From Calendula officinalis (Eukaryota; Streptophyta; Magnoliopsida; Asterales; Asteraceae), in contig OY970832.1 of assembly GCA_963853835.1 (NCBI GenBank), forward strand, positions 38,286,063 through 38,350,062: 64,000 nt of DNA, given 5' to 3'. Made by a program: the position numbers and the translations under genes. The notes under the pieces are model-generated. The model did no database searches. It saw nothing but the letters and a program-made list of their open reading frames with translations, and was not told the origin of the DNA. This document shows positions 24,501-35,395 of the stretch, piece after piece. The first letter of the stretch is position 1, and each line of letters opens with the position of its first letter.

Positions 24501-27500
24501 ACACCACTTCGGCCCGAACAACCCTCTTCGGCCCGAACTCTTCAATATCCAAGATTGTGTGACAAAAGGTGCTATACTAAAACATTCATAACTTTCAACT
24601 CGGGTGTCCGTTTCACGCCCACGACTAACCAAAATAGCTGGTTCGTTCGTCACTGCCAAGAATAACTTCGGCCCGAACTCTTCACTGTTCCCGGCCCGAA
24701 CTTCATTTTTGGCCCGAACTTCAACCTCGGCCCGAACTTCAACCTCGGCCCGAAATCCGACCTCGGCCCGAACTTCAACCTCGGCCCGAACATCATCCTC
24801 GGCCCGAACACCGAACTTCGGCCCGAACACCACTTCGGCCCGAACACCACTTCGGTCCGAACATCCCTCTTCGGCCCAAACTCTTCAATATCCAAGATTG
24901 TGTGACAAAAGGTGCTATACTAAAACATTCATAACTTTCAGCTCGGGTGTCCGTTTCACGCCCACGAGTAACCAAAATAGCTGGTTCGTTCGTCACTGCC
25001 CCTTAAGTTCGGCCCGAACTCTTCACTGTTCCCGGCCCGAACTGCAACCTCGGCCCGAACTTCAACCTCGGCCCGAAGTCCGACCTCGGCCCGAACTTCA
25101 ACCTCGGCCCGAACATCATCCTCGGCCCGAACACCGAACTTCGACCCGAACACCACTTCGGCCCGAACACCACTTTGGCCCGAACATCCCACTTCGGTCC
25201 GAACACCACTTCGGCCCGAACATCCCTCTTCGGCCCGAACTCTTCAATATCCAAGATTGTGTGACAAAAGGTGCTATACTAAAACATTCATAACTTTCAG
25301 CTCGGGTGTCCGTTTCACGCCCACGAGTACCCAAAATAGCGGGTTCGTTCGTCACTGCCAAGAACAAGTTCGGCCCGAACTCTTCACTGTTCCCGGCCCG
25401 AACTTCATTTTCGGCCCGAACTTCAACCTCGGCCCGAACTCCGACCTCGGCCCGAACATCAACCTCGGCCTGAAAATCAACCTCGGCCCGAACACCGAAC
25501 TTCGGCCCGAACACCACTTCGGCCCGAACTCTTCAATATCCGAGATTGTGTGACAAAAGGTGCTATACTAAAACATTCATAACTTTCAGCTCCGGTGTCC
25601 GTTTCACGCCCACGAGTAACCAAAATAGCTGGTTCGTTCGTCACTGCCAAGAACAAGTTCGGCCCGAACTCTTCACTATTCCCTGCCCAAACTTCATTTT
25701 CGGCCCAAACTTAAACCTCGGCCCGAACTTCAACCTCGGCCCGAACTCCGACCTCGTCCCGAACTTCATCCTCGGCCCGAACATCATCCTCGGCCCGAAC
25801 ACCGAACTTCGGCCCGAACACCACTTCGGCCCGAACACCACTTCGGCCTGAACATCCCACTTCGGCCCGAACATCCCACTTCGGCCCGAACACCACTTCG
25901 GCCCGAACATCCCTCTTCGGCCCGAACTCTTCAATATCCAAGCTTGAGTGACAAAAGGTGTTATACTAAAACATTCATAACTTTCAGCTCGGGTGTCCGT
26001 TTCACGCCCACGAGTTACCAAAATAGTTGGTTCGTTCGTCACTGCCAAGAACAAGTTCGGCCCGAACTCTTCACTGTTCCCGGCCCGAACTTCATTTTCG
26101 GCCCGAACATCAACCTCGGCCTGAACTTCAACCTCGGCCCGAACTTCAACCTCGGCCTGAACATCATCCTCGCCCCGAACACTGAACTTCGGCCCGAACA
26201 CCACTTCGACCCGAACACCACTTCGGCACAAACATCCCACTTCGGCCCGAACACCACTTCGGCCCGAACATCCCGCTTCGGCCCGAACTCTTCAATATCC
26301 AAGATTGTGTGACAAAAGGTGCTATACTAAAACATTCATAACTTTCAGCTCGGGTGTCCGTTTCACGCCCACGAGTAACCAAAATAGCTGGTTCGTTCGT
26401 CACTGCCAAGAACAAGTTCGACCCGAACTCTTCACTGTTCCCGGCCCGAACTTCAACCTCGGCCCGAACTTCAACCTCGGCCCGAACTCCGACCTGGGCC
26501 CGAACTTCAACCTTGGCCCGAACATCATCCTCGGCCCGAACACCGAACTTCGGCCCGAACACCACTTCGGCCCGAACATCCCACTTCGGCCCGAACACCA
26601 CTTCGGCCCGAACATCCCTCTTCGGCCCGAACTCTTCAATATCCAAGATTGTGTGACAAAAGGTGCTATACTAAAACATTCATAACTTTCAGCTCGGGTG
26701 TCCGTTTCACGCCCACGAGTAATCAAAATAGATGGTTCGTTCGTCACTGCCAAGAACAAGTTCGGCCCGAACTCTTCACTGTTCCCGGCCCGAACTTTAT
26801 TTTCGGCCCCAACTTCAACCTCGGCCCGAACTTCAACCTCGGCCCGAACTCTGACCTCGGCCCGAACTTCAACCTCGGCCCGAACATCATCCTCGACCCG
26901 AACACCGAACTTCGGCCCGAACACCACTTCGGCCTGAACACCACTTCGGCCCGAACATCCCACTTCGGCCCGAACACCACTTCGGCCCGAACATCCCACT
27001 TCGGCCCGAACACCACTTCGGCGAACACCACTTCGGCCCGAACACCACTTCGGCCCGAACACCCCACTTCGGCCCGAACACCACTTCGGCCCGAACATCC
27101 CTCTTTGGCCCGAACTCTTCAATATCCAAGATTGTATGACAAAAGGTGCTATACTAAAACATTCATAACTTTCAGCTCGGGTGTCCGTTTCACGCCCACG
27201 AGTAACCAAAATAGCTGGTTCGTTCGTCACTACCAAGAATAAGTTCGGCCCGAACTCTTCACTGTTCCCGGCCCGAACTTCAACCTCGGCCCGAACTCCG
27301 ACCTCGGCCCGAACTTCAACCTCGGCCCGAACATCGTCCTCGGCCCGAACACCGAACTTCGGCCCGAACACCACTTCGGCCCGAACATCCCACTTCGGCC
27401 CGAACATCACTTCGGCCCGAACATCCCTCTTCGGCCCGAACTCTTCAATATCCAAGATTGTGTGACAAAAGGTGCTATACTAAAACATTCAAAACTTTCA

Positions 27501-28850
27501 GCTCGGGTGTCCGTTTCACGCCCACGAGTAACCAAAATAGCTGGTTCGTTCGTCACTGCCAAGAACATGTTCGGCCCGAACTCTTCACTGTTCCCGGCCC
27601 GAACTTCATTTTCGGCGCGAACTTCAACCTCGGCCCGAACTTCAACCTCGGCCCGAACTTCAACCTCGGCCCGAACATCATCCTCGGCCCAAACACCGAA
27701 CTTTGGTCCGAACACCACTTCGGCCCGAACATCCCACTTCGGCACGAACATCCCTCTTCGGCCCGAACTCTTCAATATCCAAGATTGTGTGACAAAAGGT
27801 GTTATACTAAAACATTCATAACTTTCAGCTCGGGTCTCCGTTTCACGCCCACGAGTAACCAAAATACCTGGTTCGTTCGTAACTACCAAGAACATGTTCG
27901 GCCCGAACTCTTCACTGTTCCCGGCCCGAACTTCATTTTTGGCCCGAACTTCAACCTCGGCCTGAACTTCAACCTCGGCCCGAACTCCGACCTCGGCCCG
28001 AACTTCAACCTCGGCCGGAACATCATCCTCGGCCCGAACACCGAACTTCGGCCCGAACACCACTTCGGCCCGAACACCACTTCGGCCCGAACATCCCACT
28101 TCGGCCCGAACACCACTTCGGCCCGAACAACCCTCTTCGGCCCGAACTCTTCAATATCCAAGATTGTGTGACAAAAGGTGCTATACTAAAACATTCATAA
28201 CTTTCAGCTCGGGTGTCCGTTTCACGCCCACGACTAACGAAAATAGCTGGTCCGTTCGTCACTGCCAAAAACAACTTCGGCCCGAACTCTTCACTGTTCC
28301 CGGCCCGAACTTCATTTTCGGCCCGAACTTCAACCTCGGCCTGAAATCCGACCTCGGCCCGAACTTCAACCTCGGCCCGAACATCATCCTCGACCCGAAC
28401 ACCGAACTTCGGCCCGAACACCACTTCGGTCCGAACATCCCTCTTCGGCCCGAACTCTTCAATATCCAAGATTGTGTGACAAAAGGTGTTATACTAAAAA
28501 ATTCATAACTTTCAGCTCGGGTGTCCGTTTCACGCCCACGAGTAACCAAAATAGCTGGTTCGTTCGTCACTGCCAAGGACAAGTTCGACCCGAACTCTTC
28601 ACTGTTCCCGGCCCGAACTTCATTTTCGGCCCGAACTTTAAACTCGGCCCGAACTTGAACCTCGGCCCGAACTCCGACCTCGGCCCGAACATCAACCTCG
28701 GCCCGAACATCATCCTCGGCCCGAACACCGAACTTCGGCCTGAACACCACTTCGGCCCGAACACCACTTCGACCCGAACATCCCACTTCGGTCCGAACAC
28801 CACTTCGGCCCGAACATCCCTCTTCGGCCCGAACTCTTCAATATCCAAGA
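21542..28850. repeat. Region 2: loosely ordered monomers of the region 1 classes
   Basis: Monomers start at 21542 (398), 21940 (378), 22318 (415), 22733 (342), 23075 (397), 23472 (379), 23851 (308), 24159 (396), 24555 (343), 24898 (359), 25257 (289), 25546 (398), 25944 (361), 26305 (344), 26649 (483), 27132 (326), 27458 (327), 27785 (379), 28164 (308) and 28472 (379). Classes f, a, c2, d, b, c1, d and e can be recognised, but no block repeats cleanly. Single-copy core changes are more frequent here, for example AAGCTTGAGTGAC at 25944 and ATTGTATGAC at 27132. The stretch 26930-27110 has an expanded ACCACTT/ATCCCACTT run with one broken decamer (CGGCGAACACC). This looks like the least homogenised part of the array. 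Confidence 0.85.
23851..24554. repeat. Two full monomers matching the halves of composite class c
   Basis: The monomer at 23851 (308 bp) has the left-half features of class c: CCATTTCACG, GGCTCGAACTCC and CGGCCCAAACACC. The monomer at 24159 (396 bp) has the right-half features: a GCCTGAACTTC subrepeat, GGCCGGAACATC and AACAACCCTCTTCGG. Each has a complete core and the pair is followed by class d at 24555, just as composite c is. I read this as the arrangement before the deletion that fused the two. It could instead be a later separation by recombination, which I think less likely because a whole core would have to be regained in place. Confidence 0.75.
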
Positions 28851-29333
28851 TTGTGTGACAAAAGGTGCTATACTAAAACATTCATAACTTTCAGCTCGGG
28901 TGTCCGTTTCACGCCCACGAGTAACCAAAATAGCTGGTTCGTTCGTCACTGCCAAGAACAAGTTCGGCCCGAAATCTTCACTGTTCCCGGCCCGAACTTC
29001 ATTTTCGGCCCGAACTTCAACCTCGGCCCGAACTTCAACCTCGGTCCGAACTCCGACCTCGGCCCGAACATCAACCTCGGCCGAACTCCTACCTCGGTCC
29101 GAACTCCGACCTCGGCCCGAACATCAACCTCGGCCCGAACATCATCCTCGGCCCGAACACCACTTCGGCCCGAACACCACTTCGGCCCGAACATCCCACT
29201 TCGGCCCCAACACCACTTCGGCCCGAACACCACTTCGGCCCGAACACCACTTCGGCCCGAACATCCCACTTCGGCCCGAACACCACTTCGGCCCGAACAT
29301 CCCTCTTTGGCCCGAACTCTTCAATATCCAAGA
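28851..29333. repeat. Single B-like monomer at the left edge of the dimer array, 483 bp
   Basis: The core is B type, but the second block starts inside the first: ATCAACCTCGGCCGAACTCCTACC, then TCGGTCCGAACTCC again. It lacks the first ATCCCTCTT terminator that normal B monomers have before their second block. It may be an early or shortened form of B. Confidence 0.75.
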
Positions 29334-30323
29334 TTGTGTGACAAAAGGTGCTATACTAAAACATTCATAACTTTCAGCTCGGGTGTCCGTTTCACGCCCA
29401 CGAGTAACCAAAATAGGTGGTTCGTTCGTCACTGCGAAGAACAAGTTCGACCCGAACTCTTCACTGTTCCTGGCCCGAACTTCATTTTCGGCCCGAACAT
29501 CATCCTCGGCCCGAACTTCAACCTCGGCCCGAACTCCGACCTCGGCCCGAACATCAACCTCGGCCCGAACATCATCCTCGGCCCGAACACCGAACTTCGG
29601 CCCGAACACCACTTCGGCCCGAACACCACTTCGGCCCGGACATCCCACTTCGGCCCAAACACTACTTCGGCCTGAACATCCCACTTCGGCCCGAACACCA
29701 CTTCGGCCCGAACATCCCTCTTCGGCCCGAACTCTTCAATATCCAAGATTGTGTGACAAAAGGTGCTATACTAAAACATTCATAACTTTCAGCTCGGGTG
29801 TCCGTTTCACGCCCACGAGTAACCAAAATAGCTGGTTCGTTCGTCACTGCCAAGAACAAGTTCGGCCCGAACTCTTCACTGTTCCCGGCCCGAACTTCAA
29901 CCTCGGCCCGAACTTCAACCTCGGTCCGAACTCCGACCTCGGCCCGAACATCAACCTCGGCCCGAACATCATCCTCGGCCCGAACACCGAACTTCGGCCC
30001 GAACACCACTTCGGCCCGAACATCCCACTTCGGCCCGAACACCACTTCGGCCCGAACATCCCTCTTCGGCCCGAACTCCAACCTCGGTCCGAACTCCGAC
30101 CTCGGCCCGAACATCAACCTCGGCCAGAACATCATCCTCGGCCCGAACACCACTTCGGCCCGAACACCACTTCGGCCCGAACATCCCACTTCGGCCCCAA
30201 CACCACTTCGGCCCGAACACCACTTCGGCCCGAACACCACTTCGGCCCGAACATCCCACTTCGGCCCGAACACCACTTCGTCCCGAACATCCCTCTTCGG
30301 CCCGAACTCTTCAATATCCAAGA
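29334..30323. repeat. A+B dimer, 990 bp
   Basis: A at 29334 (415) and B at 29749 (575). The second block of B starts near 30077 and carries GGCCAGAACATC. This B lacks the TTCATTTT subrepeat that usually follows the core. Confidence 0.88.
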
Positions 30324-31314
30324 TTGTGTGACAAAAGGTGCTATACTAAAACATTCATAACTTTCAGCTCGGGTGTCCGTTTCACGCCCACGAGTAACCA
30401 AAATAGGTGGTTCGTTCGTCACTGCGAAGAACAAGTTCGACCCGAACTCTTCACTGTTCCTGGCCCGAACTTCATTTTCGGCCCGAACATCATCCTCGGC
30501 CCGAACTTCAACCTCGGCCCGAACTCCGACCTCGGCCCAAACATCAACCTCGGCCCGAACATCATCCTCGGCCCGAACACCGAACTTCGGCCCGAACACC
30601 ACTTCGGCCCGAACACCACTTCGGCCCGAACATCCCACTTCGGCCCAAACACTACTTCGGCCTGAACATCCCACTTCGGCCCGAACACCACTTCGGCCCG
30701 AACATCCCTCTTCGGCCCGAACTCTTCAATATCCAAGATTGTGTGACAAAAGGTGCTATACTAAAACATTCATAACTTTCAGCTCGGGTGTCCGTTTCAC
30801 GCCCACGAGTAACCAAAATAGCTGGTTCGTTCGTCACTGCCAAGAACAAGTTCGGCCCGAACTCTTCACTGTTCCCGGCCCGAACTTCATTTTCGGCCCG
30901 AACTTCAACCTCGGCCCGAACTTCAACCTCGGTCCGAACTCCGACCTCGGCCCGAACATCAACCTCGGCCCGAACATCATCCTCGGCCCGAACACCGAAC
31001 TTCGGCCCGAACACCACTTCGGCCCGAACATCCCACTTCGGCCCGAACATCCCTCTTCGGCCCGAACTCCAACCTCGATCCGAACTCCGACCTCGGCCCG
31101 AACATCAAACTCGGCCCGAACATCATCCTCGGCCCGAACACCACTTCGGCCCGAACACCACTTCGGCCCGAACATCCCACTTCGGCCCCAACACCACTTC
31201 GGCCCGAACACCACTTCGGCCCGAACACCACTTCGGCCCGAACATCCCACTTCGGCCCGAACACCACTTCGGCCCGAACATCCCTCTTCGGCCCGAACTC
31301 TTCAATATCCAAGA
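30324..31314. repeat. A+B dimer, 991 bp
   Basis: A at 30324 (415) and B at 30739 (576). It copies the dimer before it. One difference is CTCGATCCGAACTCC in the second block of B. Confidence 0.88.
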
Positions 31315-31698
31315 TTGTGTGACAAAAGGTGCTATACTAAAACATTCATAACTTTCAGCTCGGGTGTCCGTTTCACGCCCACGAGTAACCAAAATAGGTG
31401 GTTCGTTCGTCACTGCGAAGAACAAGTTCGACCCGAACTCTTCACTGTTTCTGGCCCGAACTTCATTTTCGGCCCGAACATCATCCTCAGCCCGAACTTC
31501 AACCTCGGCCCGAACATCAACCTCGGCCCGAACATCATCCTCGGCCCGAACACCGAACTTCGGCCCGAACACCACTTCGGCCCGAACACCACTTCGGCCC
31601 GAACATCCCACTTCGGCCCAAACACTACTTCGGCCTGAACATCCCACTTCGGCCCGAACACCACTTCGGCCCGAACATCCCTCTTCGGCCCGAACTCT

Positions 31699-31825
31699 TC
31701 AATATCCAAGATTGTGTGACAAAAGGTGCTATACTAAAACATTCATAACTTTCAGCTCGGGTGTCCGTTTCACGCCCACGAGTAACCAAAATAGCTGGTT
31801 CGTTCGTCACTGCCAAGAACAAGTT
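31699..31825. repeat. Representative monomer core (127 bp)
   Basis: This copy is close to the consensus of all 148. It runs from TCAATATCC through TTGTGTGAC, the A/T-rich GCTATACTAAAAC, CATAACTTTCAG, TCACGCCCACGAG and GGTTCGTTCGTC to AACAAGTT, at about 43% GC. It is bordered by an 18-bp direct repeat, TTCGGCCCGAACTCTTCA, at 31684-31701 on the left (overlapping the core start) and 31824-31841 on the right. The core is the only part of the monomer not made of decamer subrepeats. One frame is open through it on each strand, but copies differ by one- and two-base indels, so nothing suggests coding. Confidence 0.93.
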
Positions 31826-31836
31826 CGGCCCGAACT
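31822..31836. repeat. 15-bp near-perfect palindrome at the core/array junction
   Basis: AGTTCGG-C-CCGAACT: seven-base arms around a single C. It sits at the right edge of most cores. The same TTCGG-C-CCGAA centre, with shorter arms of four or five bases, recurs in nearly every subrepeat. Class A copies weaken it to AGTTCGACCCGAACT and class d to ACTTCGGCCCGAACT. Confidence 0.85.
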
Positions 31837-32304
31837 CTTCACTGTTCCCGGCCCGAACTTCATTTTCGGCCCGAACTTCAACCTCGGCCCGAACTTCAAC
31901 CTCGGCCCGAACTCCGACCTCGGCCCGAACATCAACCTCGGCCCGAACATCATCCTCGGCCCGAACACCGAACTTCGGCCCGAACACCACTTCGGCCCGA
32001 ACATCCCACTTCGGCCCGAACACCACTTCGGCCCGAACATCCCTCTTCGGCCCGAACTCCAACCTCGGTCCGAACTCCGACCTCGGCCCGAACATCAACC
32101 TCGGCCCGAACATCATCCTCGGCCCGAACACCACTTCGGCCCGAACACCACTTCGGCCCGAACATCCCACTTCGGCCCCAACACCACTTCGGCCCGAACA
32201 CCACTTCGGCCCGAACACCACTTCGGCCCGAACATCCCACTTCGGCCCGAACACCACTTCGGCCCGAACATCCCTCTTCGGCCCGAACTCTTCAATATCC
32301 AAGA

Positions 32305-33328
32305 TTGTGTGACAAAAGGTGCTATACTAAAACATTCATAACTTTCAGCTCGGGTGTCCGTTTCACGCCCACGAGTAACCAAAATAGGTGGTTCGTTCGT
32401 CACTGCGAAGAACAAGTTCGACCCGAACTCTTCACTGTTCCTGGCCCGAACTTCATTTTCGGCCCGAACATCATCCTCGGCCCGAACTTCAACCTCGGCC
32501 CGAACTCCGACCTCGGCCCGAACATCAACCTCGGCCCGAATATCATCCTCGGCCCGAACACCGAACTTCGGCCCGAACACCACTTCGGCCCGAACACCAC
32601 TTCGGCCCAAACACTACTTCAGCCTGAACATCCCACTTCGGCCCGAACACCACTTCGGCCCGAACATCCCTCTTCGGCCCGAACTCTTCAATATCCAAGA
32701 TTGTGTGACAAAAGGTGCTATACTAAAACATTCATAACTTTCAGCTCGGGTGTCCGTTTCACGCCCACGAGTAACCAAAATAGCTGGTTCGTTCGTCACA
32801 GCCAAGAACAAGTTCGGCCCGAACTCTTCACTGTTCCCGGCCCGAACTTCATTTTCGGCCCGAACTTCAACCTCGGCCCGAACTTCAACCTCGGTCCAAA
32901 CTCCGACCTCGGCCCGAACATCAACCTCGGCCCGAACATCATCCTCGGCCCGAACACCGAACTTCGGCCCGAACACCACTTCGGCCCGAACATCCCACTT
33001 CGGCCCGAACACCACTTCGGCCCGAACATCCCTCTTCGGCCCGAACTCCAACCTCGGTCCGAACTCCGACCTCGGCCCGAACATCAACCTCGGCCCGAAC
33101 ATCATCCTCGGCCCGAACATCATCCTCGGCCCGAACACCACTTCGGCCCGAACACCACTTCGGCCCGAACATCCCACTTCGGCCCCAACACCACTTCGGC
33201 CCGAACACCACTTCGGCCCGAACACAACTTCGGCCCGAACACCACTTCGGCCCGAACATCCCACTTCGGCCCGAACACCACTTCGGCCCGAACATCCCTC
33301 TTCGGCCCGAACTCTTCAATATCCAAGA
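32305..33328. repeat. A+B dimer, 1024 bp
   Basis: A at 32305 (396) and B at 32701 (628, the longest monomer in the window). B has ATCATCCT twice in its second block and an ACAACTT variant subrepeat near 33224. A ends with TACTTCAGCCTGAAC. Confidence 0.88.
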
Positions 33329-34370
33329 TTGTGTGACAAAAGGTGCTATACTAAAACATTCATAACTTTCAGCTCGGGTGTCCGTTTCACGCCCACGAGT
33401 AACCAAAATAGGTGGTTCGTTCGTCACTGCGAAGAACAAGTTCGACCCGAACTCTTCACTGTTCCTGGCCCGAACTTCATTTTCGGCCCGAACATCATCC
33501 TCGGCCCGAACTTCAACCTCGGCCCGAACTCCGACCTCGGCCCGAACAACAACCTCGGCCCGAACATCATCCTCGGCCCGAACACCGAACTTCGGCCCGA
33601 ACACCACTTCGGCCCGAACACCACTTCGGCCCGAACATCCCACTTCGGCCCAAACACTACTTCGGCCTGAACATCCCACTTCGGCCCGAACACCACTTCG
33701 GCCCGAACATCCCTCTTCGGCCCGAACTCTTCAATATCCAAGATTGTGTGACAAAAGGTGCTATACTAAAACATTCATAACTTTCAGCTCGGGTGTCCGT
33801 TTCACGCCCACGAGTAACCAAAATAGCTGGTTCGTTCGTCACTGCCAAGAACAAGTTCGGCCCGAACTCTTCACTGTTCCCGGCCCGAACTTCATTTTCG
33901 GCCCGAACTTCAACCTCGGCCCGAACTTCAACCTCGGTCCGAACTCCGACCTCGGCCCGAACATCAACCTCGGCCCGAACATCATCCTCGGCCCGAACAC
34001 CGAACTTCGGCCCGAACACCACTTCGGCCCGAACACCACTTCGGCCCGAACATCCCACTTCGGCCCGAACACCACTTCGGCCCGAACATCCCTCTTCGGC
34101 CCGAACTCCAACCTCGGTCCGAACTCCGACCTCGGCCCGAACATCAACCTCGGCCCGAACATCATCCTCGGCCCGAACACCACTTCGGCCCGAACGCCAC
34201 TTCGGCCCGAACATCCCACTTCGGCCCCAACACCACTTCGGCCCGAACACCACTTCGGCCCGAACACCACTTCGGCCCGAACACCACTTCGGCCCGAACA
34301 TCCCACTTCGGCCCGAACACCACTTCGGCCCGAACATCCCTCTTCGGCCCGAACTCTTCAATATCCAAGA
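33329..34370. repeat. A+B dimer, 1042 bp
   Basis: A at 33329 (415) and B at 33744 (627). A carries the private variant CGAACAACAACCTCGG, shared only with the A of the next dimer, so these two dimers are sister copies. Confidence 0.88.
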
Positions 34371-35395
34371 TTGTGTGACAAAAGGTGCTATACTAAAACA
34401 TTCATAACTTTCAGCTCGGGTGTCCGTTTCACGCCCACGAGTAACCAAAATAGGTGGTTCGTTCGTCACTGCGAAGAACAAGTTCGACCCGAACTCTTCA
34501 CTGTTCCTGGCCCGAACTTCATTTTCGGCCCGAACATCATCCTCGGCCCGAACTTCAACCTCGGCCCGAACTCCGACCTCGGCCCGAACAACAACCTCGG
34601 CCCGAACATCATCCTCGGCCCGAACACCGAACTTCGGCCCGAACACCACTTCGGCCCGAACACCACTTCGGCCCGAACATCCCACTTCGGCCCCAACACT
34701 ACTTCGGCCAGAACATCCCACTTCGGCCCGAACACCACTTCGGCCCGAACATCCCTCTTCGGCCCGAACTCTTCAATATCCAAGATTGTGTGACAAAAGG
34801 TGCTATACTAAAACATTCATAACTTTCAGCTCGGGTGTCCGTTTCACGCCCACGAGTAACCAAAATAGCTGGTTCGTTCGTCACTGCCAAGAACAAGTTC
34901 GGCCCGAACTCTTCACTGTTCCCGGCCCGAACTTCATTTTCGGCCCGAACTTCAACCTCGGCCCGAACTTCAACCTCGGTCCGAACTCCGACCTCGGCCC
35001 GAACATCAACCTCGGCCCGAACATCATCCTCGGCCCGAACACCGAACTTCGGCCCGAACACCACTTCGGCCCGAACATCCCACTTCGGCCCGAACACCAC
35101 TTCGGCCCGAACATCCCTCTTCGGCCCGAACTCCAACCTCGGTCCGAACTCCGACCTCGGCCCGAACATCAACCTCGGCCCGAACATCATCCTCGGCCCG
35201 ATCAACACTTCGGCCCGAACACCACTTCGGCCCGAACATCCCACTTCGGCCCCAACACCACTTCGGCCCCAACACCACTTCGGCCCGAACACCACTTCGG
35301 CCCGAACACCACTTCGGCCCGAACATCCCACTTCGGCCCGAACACCACTTCGGCCCGAACATCCCTCTTCGGCCCGAACTCTTCAATATCCAAGA
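34371..35395. repeat. A+B dimer, 1025 bp
   Basis: A at 34371 (415) and B at 34786 (610). It shares CGAACAACAACCTCGG with the preceding dimer. B introduces CCCGATCAACACTT, a relative of the CCCGATCACCACTT that marks later B monomers. Confidence 0.88.

Larger units (their letters stand above)
31315..32304. repeat. A+B dimer, 990 bp
   Basis: A at 31315 (397, one TCCGACCT subrepeat fewer) and B at 31712 (593). The core of this B is close to the consensus for the window. Confidence 0.88.

Noticed and set aside
31791..31812. RNA polymerase III B-box-like GGTTCGTTCG in the core
   Set aside because: It matches only the GGTTCG start of the B-box consensus, and no acceptable A box lies upstream. No cloverleaf can be drawn.
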